Shown here: one piece after another, positions 33,972-44,400 of the stretch
Position numbering within the stretch: position 1 is the first letter of the stretch
Layout of the letters: each line of letters begins with the position of its first letter
Origin: Mytilisepta virgata
Lineage: Eukaryota; Mollusca; Bivalvia; Mytilida; Mytilidae
DNA: 64,000 nt
Assembly: GCA_028015205.1 (NCBI GenBank)
Contig: CM051512.1
Span: 24,273,139-24,337,138, forward strand
Direction: 5' to 3'
Program-made: the position numbers and the translations under genes
Notes under the pieces: model-generated
Databases searched by the model: none
Told to the model about the DNA's origin: nothing
The model's input: only the letters and a program-made list of their open reading frames with translations

Positions 33972-34639
33972 AGAGTGCACACAACAGTTTTTCTTAGAAC
34001 TTTTCATGACGTCATAAATTGAAGGGACATACTCAAAAGATTGATAGCTGGACAATTGGCTGTATCATATACCCATAGACAACCATATATCAAATAAAAC
34101 ATATTTCTTCAAGCTTTCACTGTATATAAGTATTTTTAAGGAATTCCTTTCCAAATTCTTACCATTACAGAAAGATAACTGACAAAAAATAGGCCTCCCC
34201 CCTTCAAATATTTCAAAAACAGACCAACCTCAGAGCATCCTAGCAGAGATTCCTGCGCAATTTAGAGAACTGAGTATATGTGTTTTCCAAAGTACACATT
34301 CAACTGGTTTCAGCACATGTAGTTTCAGGGTACATTCGCCGCCTTTTAAAATTGCTACATGAAGTGGTATAAAAATGTGTTTTCACCTACACTATTTTTG
34401 GATGTTTTCAGAGTAGTCTCCCATTAATAAAACCTTTCTGAAAATAATTACTTTTTTACATTTCATGCATTTTTTTAAACTTAAAATAAAGCCAAGACTC
34501 CAATTTAAATAATGAAACCAAAAAACAATCAGAAATCAATATCTAGAACTTATAAATAGAGGGAATTCCATACCTATGACATCATATATTTAGAGGAAAA
34601 TCACTGGAATTTTATACGAAACTGTTGTTTGCATTCTTA
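33972..34639 (+). repeat. ~670-bp direct repeat, copy 2
   Basis: Near-identical to 32551-33221 (one A/C change in ATTATTACC/ATTCTTACC and one 3-bp deletion were noticed). It is separated from copy 1 by ~750 bp of unrelated AT-rich DNA. The ends are not TG..CA, which argues against LTRs. Confidence 0.93.
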
Positions 34640-35638
34640 CCACACAGTATTGCCTGCTTGCAATTTATAGTTACGTCCCCTTTTTAAAACGCAAACGTGA
34701 TGCAGCAGTTGTTAATTAAATTCTAGATATTTCTAGACGAAATTTTGGTTTCAATGAATGATCATGAATTAAAAAAAAACAATTCTTGCTCAAATAGTAT
34801 TGTTGTAATATTATATAACAGGGTGCCTTTTTTATGTACTTAGTAGGTATGCATATTTCGAATAATAAATTCTTGTCAGTAAAGCTTGAAGTAGAAAAAA
34901 GAATATACTAGTATATGGATAATTTCCATGAATGTACAATATACCAGCATAGCACCAAAAGTAATAACAGAAACATAAACACATATCCAGAGGTCATCAT
35001 GAGTTCTTCAACATACATGTGCGGCTCGGGCATTATCAATGGTTCAGGCAATATCAGTCCCTTGGGCAGTCACTATATCATGATAATGCCCTCCATATAA
35101 GCAACTATTGTGTAAAATATATAGTGTTACATGTACCAAACTTCATATATAATATATTACTGCAACAGATTCATTGTTTACAATTCAGCCATTCAATTTT
35201 TGTTGTTGATGACATCATTTCTGAGAAACATTGAAAAACCAAGTCTGATCTGTTTAGGGTTGATCCATTTTAGGTCATGTCATAGCATTGAATGAAGGTT
35301 AGATGTGTAGGAAATAAGATTTTGAAACATATTTTACAGTTTTAAATATACAGACGGTAACTTATCATGAACAAAAGAGGATTTTTGTGTTGTTTTGTGT
35401 GCAATGTGTCTTTTCATACATGATTATTATACCCAGAATTTAGAGATACAAGCATGTCTCGTGCTTGTGGCTGTAACATAGATATGACAAAGGGCCATTC
35501 CATTTAATATCTGAGAAGGGGGGGTGGAGGGTGTTTTCTTAGGGGTGAAATTGTCCTTTTTTCTGAGGGGTTATTTCCTTTCATTATTTCTTAGGGGTGG
35601 TAAAAGAATAGAAAACTATCTGAGGGGTATAATAAAAA

Positions 35639-35674
35639 CAGAGACATATAATACAATTGTATTATATGTCTCTG
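35639..35674. repeat. 36-bp perfect palindrome
   Basis: CAGAGACATATAATACAA followed directly by its exact reverse complement, with no spacer. Confidence 0.93.
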
Positions 35675-35821
35675 ATAAAAAGCAAAAATTTTTGAATACT
35701 ACGAATACTAATAAAGATTTGTAATACGTATATTTATTTGTACTATATTGACTATATTGTTGTACATAATTATTACTAACGTTGGAAAAAAATAAAATGT
35801 TTTTTGTTGCATTGGTCAACA

Positions 35822-36052
35822 GAGTTTTCTAGCCTGACAGTAACCATGGAAGGCTATTTCTGAGGGGTGGATTCTGTGACATACATTATAAACCATTCCA
35901 TTTATTATCTTATTACTTATTATCTGGGCAGGGAGTGGAAAGTGGGGGGGGGGGGGGGGGGGGGGGTAGAAAACGAAAAGTGTTTTGTTGGCAACAGATT
36001 TTTCTAGCCTGACAAGAAAAGACCGTGGAAGGCTATTTCTGAGGGGTGGATT
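35822..36052 (+). repeat. Duplicated segment with G23 tract
   Basis: TTTTCTAGCCTGACA..GTGGAAGGCTATTTCTGAGG with GGTGGATTC occurs at about 35822-35873 and again at 35999-36052. A run of 23 G lies between them at 35944-35966. Confidence 0.85.
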
Positions 36053-36091
36053 CACATATCTGACAGATACTGGTACTTGTTTAATTTGTAT

Positions 36092-36793
36092 TAGGGATGG
36101 CAACGAGTACTCGAATACTCGAGTATCGCTCGGGAGGTCCGAGTATAGAGCGCCAGTTTTTGTACTCGAATACTTTGCATTATTTAATATGATATTCCTT
36201 TTTTAATCAGAAAACTGTCATGAAATTTTTGATGTAACAATAGCCAGATTATACTGACTTATAATATGTCTAACTATAGCATCATGAATTTCTTCTGATA
36301 CTAATTCTGTAACATTTTTAATGTTATAGACCACCGATTCCACCACAGGGAGGGGGGGCACTACCAATTCATGACTCATTTGAACATTTGTTAAGGCCGA
36401 GAAACAAAACAAAGTTGCAAGTTAAAATTCTATGAAAAAAGAAAAATTCTAAATATCATTTGAACCAGGGATGTTATATATGTCCCTGTCTGAACTGTAA
36501 AAGAAAATTTAAAAAAAAATCAAATTAGAGTTTTATGCATAAAAAACAAAATGTTACGAATGCAAAAATATTATGTTGACGTACATTATGTTCATTAAGA
36601 CTGTATACAGAATGAATTGTGCAGTTTATGCAAATTATTTACACTTACATTTTTAAAATTAAGTAAGCATTGAAAGGGCAAATATTTTCTTCATGTCCAG
36701 TTTTTGTTTTATGCGCGTATTTGAGTACTTGTCAAGTATACGTATTAGCTGCAAGTATCCTGGTAGCATTTTTCATCAATTTTGCCATCCCTA
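36092..36793. mobile_element. hAT-like non-autonomous element
   Basis: Left end TAGGGATGGCAACGAGTACT, right end TTTTGCCATCCCTA: inverted TAGGGATGGCAA termini of a kind I know from hAT elements. About 700 bp. The flanking 8-mers match only partly, so the target duplication is eroded or the boundary is off. No transposase ORF. Confidence 0.6.
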
Positions 36794-37241
36794 ATATGTA
36801 AACATAGTTCTGTAGTCAAGGTACATTTCAACTGACAGAATTGTGTAAGATTTATAAAGACAACATCATGGGTTAATCATTATTATTTTTTTCCATTGAA
36901 CATTGTCATTTTGGTCATTTTTATCTTTTAAATAAATTAAATTGCATTTTATAACCATTGATAACCTTTTGGATGATGTTAATGCACATAATTTAAGTGT
37001 TAAATTGTTCACAAGCTGCAACCGTATAATATGAGCTTCTAAAGCATCTTAGTTTAACACATTGGGTCTAACCATAGGGTTGATTTGGTAAGAGTTATCT
37101 CCCATATTAGAAAGTATTTCTCATACCGTGATATGGTAGACAACTCTTCTATTTTCAGAATCATGTGAAATAGAATTTGTTCTTCATGTTCTTAGTTACA
37201 TGTGATATACAATGATTGGCTTTTAATGATGTTTGTACATA

Positions 37242-37420
37242 GAATGGAATATAAAAAAGAAGGGATATGGGGTTAATGCCAAAGAGACAACCACCAACTC
37301 CCCGAGATAAAACTTGTATTAAAAAATCAAACGACTAGAGATCAGTGTGCACACTCCAATGAATGGTGAGAATACTCACTAGGCACAGTGACCTCTAGAA
37401 GGCCCCTACTAAAAATGTTT
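37242..37420. repeat. Dispersed repeat fragment (GCCAAAGAGACAACCACC)
   Basis: Contains AATGCCAAAGAGACAACCAC and a downstream CACTAGGCACAGTGACCTCT. Related in part to 14325-14425. It lies inside the 35491-38073 interval. Confidence 0.5.
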
Positions 37421-38073
37421 ACAAATGGCTAATACAATCCAACATCAGAAATACAGGAAAAACCATTTTATGCAAAGATTTTTATTCTGTATCAGTCTCA
37501 TTCTGTTGATTAAAATACCTGATATTTATATAAAAAGGTTACTTCTTTTTTGTACATGCTCTATCAGAATTTTATTATACCACTGTCATAGACATATAAT
37601 TTAGGAAGAAGTCCATATATATGGTAGAACATGTCTTAATCTAAATCTTGGATAAGTGCTGTGTAAGTCAGGGGAGATAACTTTGACACTTTGAAGTTTT
37701 TCAAAAGCGTGTTCCCACCTTGAAAACCTTTATAATGCAAATATCAATTTGGTTAATTGCTCCAGCAAGGACTTTAAGGTAACACTGCATTGATATAAGA
37801 CCATGCCTCTACTGTCAAGGAAATGTGTAAAAATCCACCCTGGTACATCAGGTGGATGGAGGTTTCTGAGGGGTGACTTGATTGAAAATAAAACATATAT
37901 AAAGTGTTAAAAATATTATCGCTTTACCCTTCAGCAAAGGGGTGGAAGGGATTTTCTGAGGGGTCAGAAATGGATTATCTGAGGGGGTATAAATCTAAAG
38001 AAAAAATTTCTTAGGGGACCAAAATTAGTGTGTGTCATCCACCCCCCCTCTTCAGATATTAAATGGAATGGTC

Positions 38074-38439
38074 CAATAACGTGCATGACATGCTTTAAGT
38101 TGAGCATTTGTCAATTTTCGGTCCTTAACACTAATTACCGAATACTGTTAAAGCAGTCTTATGATTGTTTTATATTCTGCAAAAGTGACACCGTTAATGT
38201 TGCAGGAAAATGATGTTTATACGGAGCTGAATAAGCGTTCCAAATATTGAACAAAAAGGTTCAATTTACTAATCAATGTCAAACTGACGCTTTAATAATA
38301 ATAAGAAGGTTAATAATAATTCAAACGTTTACTGGCTCAAGACAACAAAAATGGAGTCAATTTGAAACATGAGGTGTAAACACTGCGAAAACTAATTGAA
38401 ATAGTCATTATCCTTAACTTTTACCATATATTTTAAAGC
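38074..38439 (+). promoter_or_regulatory. Probable 5' flank and leader of the THRAP3/BCLAF1-like gene
   Basis: DNA immediately upstream of the start codon. If transcribed it carries two very short upstream ORFs, ATG at 38351 (5 codons including stop) and ATG at 38369 (9 codons including stop), both ending before 38440. No TATA box or transcription start can be fixed. Confidence 0.35.
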
Positions 38440-38474
38440 ATGCCCTCACCAAGACGTAGATCTAGAGATAGAAG
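38440..38474 (+). CDS. THRAP3/BCLAF1-like exon 1
   Basis: ATG then MPSPRRRSRDR and two bases of Arg12, with a weak donor AAG|GTGCAT at 38475. Joining to exon 2 keeps an uninterrupted RS run, which supports this start. A non-coding exon further upstream is possible. Confidence 0.75.
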
Positions 38475-41400
38475 GTGCATCATCATAATTTTCTAGCTAT
38501 ATGGATGTGTAAAACTACAAGTCCAAACCAAATTTTTTTCATGTTGTTTAATTTATACCACTAGTACCAGACTAGCAACTGTCTGTAAACTTGAGATCAG
38601 TTCGTGGAATTGTTTTTTTGCATTTTGAAAGTCTAAATATTAGAATAAGCCAGTTTGTTGTTGGTTAATTAATCTTGTTGAGTCGTCCAAGAAACATAAA
38701 TTTTTTTACAATTGTTAATGACAGTTAAATTTTTGAATCCTAGACACTTCGGTACCTGGACATTTCGGTACTGAGACAATTCGGTACTGAGACAGTTCGG
38801 TACTGACTATGGACATTTCGGTACTGAGTAAATTGTGTTATATATTTGTAGGGCATTAATACACTAAATGCGTGGAATTTTAATAAGGGGATTCTTTATT
38901 AGGCTACAAGGCAAAATAAGAACAAAGAAAATAATCATTTTAAATATTTAATATTTATAAACATCAGTATTTGAATGTAGTTTATGTACACTATAGTAAC
39001 GGCACTATTTAAAAAAAGTTCAAGTCTACAACACAGACGGTCCGTAAACGGAGGCACACCTTTTAAGCAGTTGGCTTGCTGAGATCTGTCTTTCACTATA
39101 CTGTTGCCAGAGATTGAAAAGTTGTCCTTGTGTCTGTTTTGAGCTTTTCTTCGGGTGTCGTTGCAGCTTACCCTCGGACACTAGTCGGAGCTGCATTGGG
39201 AATTCAGCTGCCTCTTTGAAGAGCTCCAACACCAAAACAATAAAAGACACTTGTTTACTATGACATGATTTTTTTTTCATTTGTTTTAGTCAATTAAATT
39301 TAATTATATTATTTACTATTTGCATTTAAATTTATTAGAAACTTGAATTACCCTAACAGTGTAGCTGAAGCCATCTAAGTCAACTAATTTACGCTTCCCA
39401 CGCGTGGTTCCATTGTCTATGGTCTGGTACTCTTTGACTGGGTTGTGGTCAACCTGGACATCAACTATTACTGATTCAGCGTAGATAGATGTTTCTGCAA
39501 TAGGTTCTGGCACCTCAAAAGATCTGTCTATCACAATGGATGCGTCTGCTGGAGGTTCCTAAAAAATAATTTCATATAACGAAATGATTATCATATACAG
39601 TATGTATATCAGTCTATTTGAATGTTGAATGATTCCATTACCTAATTAATGGGTATTATACAACAATTATCGGCGCGTGTTTTCTCGTGTATATAATCCA
39701 ATTATCCAATTAACGAAAGTTTTGCTTCCACATATATGTATCAAGTTTCATAATAAATATATTCTTACCACAACAGGGTCTCTGCAACCTTGACAGACCC
39801 AGTCCAGTTGTACCAAACCTCTAACGGCCTGTCTATAGTCTGCTCTGGAAATCCCTAAAAAATAACGAATTACCAAAAATAACATATATTTCAATAAAAT
39901 ACAGTCTGCTCTGGAAATCCCTAAGAATAACATATATTTTAATAAAATACAGTCTTCGTAATTATGAATACATAAATAGTTCGACACTACTTTCAAAAAT
40001 AAAACCAATACAGAAAACTTAGTATAGAAATTATCCAATATATGAGAAATGTATAGAAATTATGCAATATATGAGAAATAAGTATTTTCTTTGCTATTGT
40101 ACTATTATAGTCCTTGGTATGTCTGGATAGTTTAAACAATTGACCTGGAACAAGAATAATGTCTTTTAGTAAAAGATAATAATTAACCAGTATTACACGT
40201 TCTATGCTGCCAACATGCACACTGGTCACAGTGCACAGCCTCTTGTCTTGCACGGACTTCATTATGGCAGTCACTACATTCACTGGTCATTTTGAAGAAT
40301 AATGTGTCTCGTAGTCCACCCAATTTTATAACAAAATTCAGAGCTTCCATGATTTCTCAAATTCGAAGTTTGGCTTGTGTATCGGCCGATCTCCTTTGAT
40401 ATTTAAAATGTTATTTAAATGATTAAAAAAAAACAGTCCGAGTTAAAATACTTGTGAAAACAAAAAAAACCAATTATCAATAATATATTTATTAACAACT
40501 TTTTCAATTACCGATGATTGCTTAAATAATGATAACTGCAAAATCAATAATTCTTTATTAAAATTGACATCAAACAAATATATCATTTTACAGTTATAAC
40601 ATCATTATTAGTTCTTTATTGATACATACATAATTTATACAATTATAATATCTCACAATTTATAACAAATTGTTAACAGTACATATTGTCATTTTATAAC
40701 AGTTCATATATAATTTTATTGATAAATAACACAAAAAACACAATTGTCAACAATTTTTTTTCTAGAACCGAAATGTCTTACATATGGTACCGAAATGTCT
40801 CAGTACCGAATTGTCTTTTTCAATGGGTACCGAAATGTCCAGGTACCGAAGTGTCTTGATACCATATTTTTACACCTCAAAAATGATTCTGGGTGGGGAA
40901 TTTCCGTTAGAAAGAATAATGCACTTGAAAATTTGAAAAAATCAAACATTTGAATTGACTTAAGTCAGCCATGCATGTACAAACAAATATTTTATTGCCA
41001 GTCAAAAGGGCCTGAGATTAACAGAAATTTAATACAGTTGATTACATTGATTGGTATTGATTATGACAGCAATAGTGAAAATAAAATAAAAAATATAAAA
41101 ATATACATGCTTTGCACTGGACAAAAAGTCACATCTTACATTGCAAAACACTGACAGACCACAACACAATATGTTCTTCATGTTCTTATTTTTGCAATGT
41201 TTTGCAAATATTTTTTATTTGTATTTTTATATCACATTTATTATATTGCTCTAAAAATTGGGAATGTAATAAATATACAATATATTTAAATATACTATAT
41301 AAATATACTATATAAATGTATTTTTTTCCTACTTGGTTATTGTATATTTATAGTTCTTATTCAGTTACCCTCTTTAAATAAAGAATTTATTATTATTATT

Positions 41401-44400
41401 ATTATTATGACCTGATAACGATTAACTCTCATGTGAAAGGGAATTCAGTCTTTAAGAAAAGGTTATTCAATCTTTATTACAAGGTAATTTGAAGTTCGTC
41501 TATTGCTGAAGGTGTCTTAACTCCGTGTCACTTACAGAACAGGTTATATACATGAATGCATTTAAAATTATGCATATTCATTTTCATAAATGCTGCATTA
41601 TCATGATTATATTGTAACCAAAGTACACCCGATTATGATCCATATAAATTGTGGAATAGCAACCCAAATTATTGTCACTCATTTTACATAAGAATTTTTT
41701 ATTGTGTCTGGTTTTTCCTATTTGGTTGTCATGGTTATTGTGTGAATATATTGGTTGACTCTTGCAGACCTGATTTTCTTCCGCTTTAAAGCGGAATTCC
41801 GCTTTTGGAAGTCTGAATTTTTCCATTACGGTTCCTTTATTATACATAGTAAAATGGCGGCCGAAGTGTGATTTCTGCTCTGTTTTCCCTGTTGTCGAAA
41901 TCAGGTCTGCTCTTGAAACATTTACATTTGCAGCAATGAAAGATGCCTGACAACAATCCTTTTATTTTCTATAGAACTTATGACAGACCTCATTTTTATC
42001 ATTTTCTTTAATGCTTTGAATAGGAGATACTCACATCTTTATGACAAGGATTAAGTAAAAAAAAAATAAATCAAGATTTTAGTATGGGACATATATAAGG
42101 CATCTGCAATCTTTCCAGCATTCTTATAGCAGTATCTTCTTGAAGAAACTTTATGGGAAAATGATGAAAATAGCTATAAGCAGTGCTTTTTATCATTCAC
42201 TGTATATTTCTAATTTTAAGATGGCAATGCCAATTGCAAGCATCAGATAAAAACACTTCATCTGCAACTCAGCATTGACAAAATATTGATATGCTTCAAA
42301 ACACACAAGTAAAATTCATCAAGTTTTTTTTCTGGAATTATTTATTTTTAATTTCAGATCAAGATCACGTTCACCACATAGACGACCACCTCCTCGTAGA
42401 TCAAGGTCTAGGTCACCTCGCAGACGACCTGTATCTAGGTCACCCCGCAGGCGACCTGTATCTAGGTCATCTCGTTCAAGATCACCACCACCAAAAAGAA
42501 GATCACCACGGAGATCGCGAACACATTCTCCTGGCAGAAGACCTGTTAGAAGATCAAGGTCAAGATCTAGAAACAGAAGGTCATTTTCACCAGGGCAACG
42601 AGTTCGAAGGTCACAGTCACCAAGGGGAAGACCAGATAGGAGACAATCACCAAGAAGATCTCCAGGAAGAAGGAGACAAGGAGGTAAACAACTTGATGAA
42701 AGAAGAAGACGTTTATCCCATTCACCTGTCGAACAGAGAGGAAGTAGATCACCACATCAAGAATCACCATCAGTCCCTAAGTATGAATTCACACCGTACA
42801 ACCAAATTGCTATGATACTATCAAAATCCATCGGACATGGTCACAAACCATCGTTTTACCAAATATGGTAAATATCAACATCATGTATCTCATGTCTATC
42901 AAATTTTCTTCAATGAACTAAGACCTTTTATCACATGTATCAATTATTCCAAAAGATCAGTAGTTTTGAATAATAACGCTTGGATAGTTGCAAAAAGCAA
43001 ACATGTAAAAAAATGTCATGATACATCACATACCTTACATATTTCAGACGGTATATGATGTATCATAACAATTTTTGAAATTTTGTTATTTTTCACCAGT
43101 AAAAGCGTTGAACATCAAAACAATTATTGTGCGTGTTGGTTGATAAAAATGTTACTTTTGGAAGGATAAATTTTTTTAGAAAGTTAAATACACACGAGAT
43201 ATACACATTACTAATTTTTACCATATTTGGCGAAACGTTGGTTTGTGACCATGTGTGATGGTTTTCAGCTCCATTTCTCTGAAACCTAGTGTTCCCCCCA
43301 GAAATTTTTAATAGCATTGTGGTAGAAAGTCACATAGGTTTGTAACGAATTATTCTAGTATTGTAATACAGGCATTTTAAAGAATTTGAAAAAGGTTTCT
43401 TGTAATTTCTGAGAAATAATAAATTGTGTAGAATTTCACAGGATTTTAATTATTCTGGTTTTCACTAATGTTAATAATGAAAAAATGCAACAGATTGCTG
43501 CATCAAAAGTAAAAAAATATATACATTTGTCAAAATTAATAGCACAGTGGTAAAAATTATAGCACAGTGGTAAAAATTATAGCACAGTGATAAAAAATTA
43601 TAGGACAGTGGTACCACTGTGCTATATAAGCCTGGGGAGAACACTAAATTTTAAACCTATAGTAGGGGCCTTGGTGGCCGAGTGGTCTAGGTAGTTCGTC
43701 ATGACTACTAATGATCACTAGCCTACTCCGGCTTCCTCCACCAAAAAAAAAAAACTGGCTGCGGCGAAATAGCCAAATGTGCTGAAAACGGCGTAAAACC
43801 CCAACTAAACAAACAAACAATAAACCTATAGTAATATATCAATGATAATTCACCACTACAGTCCTCTTGTATAGTACAACACAGTTCAGCAAAACTTGGG
43901 TTGCTATGACCTAGATTTCATGCTTAAGTGACTTTGGTTTAGTTTTGTGTTTAGGTTCATTTCTTTGGAACTAAGCATAGTGTAGCAACGAAACTTCATC
44001 AGTGGATGTGCCTTGGATAGTACTGAGCATTCATATATGATGACCTACATTTTAGGCAGGGCATCCATGTCTTACAGAAACAATTTCTTGTCTTTCCACT
44101 GATGATCATGATTGATTACAAAATTCCTTCCAATTACCATCAATATTCTACACATTATAAAATACGTTGTGTTAAAAAAATAAAACAACTGTATTATTGT
44201 GATGTTCAGTCATATTGTGCCTATGTGCACATGACATTTAGGCTATTTTAGTTAAAGAATGAGGGTGTGACAAGTTGTGTAAGTAGGAAAATAATGTATA
44301 TACATGTAATTTGTGTTTGCTGCATTGCAGTCTGGAGGACACATAGAGATCACTATAATTCATCTTGTATCATCATTGTATGTGTCTGTGTCATTGTAGT

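Larger units (their letters stand above)
32519..35093. mobile_element. Candidate larger element with GCATTATCATGATAATGC ends
   Basis: The left end carries GGCATTATCATGATAATGCC, and the right end (35073-35093) carries ATCATGATAATGCCC with GGGCATTATCAATGG nearby (35036). Both ends are self-complementary. The interval contains the 670-bp direct repeats and no ORF. Whether it is one element or two neighbouring ones is uncertain. Confidence 0.4.
35491..38073. mobile_element. 2.6-kb interval bounded by GGnCCATTCCATTTAATATC inverted ends
   Basis: Left AGGGCCATTCCATTTAATAT and CTGAGAAGGGGGGGTGGA face right TCCACCCCCCCTCTTCAGAT and ATTAAATGGAATGGTCC. Inside, CTGAGGGG/CTTAGGGG phrases recur in the same orientation near both ends. 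The ends belong to the broader GGGCTATTCCA palindromic group. It contains a nested hAT-like element (36092-36793) and a G23 run. Confidence 0.6.

Noticed and set aside
32551..34639. Direct repeats as LTRs of a retrovirus-like element
   Set aside because: No TG..CA ends, no primer-binding site or polypurine tract, and no gag/pol in the 750-bp interval.
42291..42815. 174-codon ORF rich in Asp, His and Gly
   Set aside because: Wrong frame over the RS-domain exon; it runs through the acceptor and ignores the donor. The RS frame fits both neighbouring exons.
43665..43740. A functional tRNA gene (tRNA-Ser/Leu-like head)
   Set aside because: Only the A box is present. The B box and acceptor stem are missing, and the sequence continues into a SINE body with flanking duplications.
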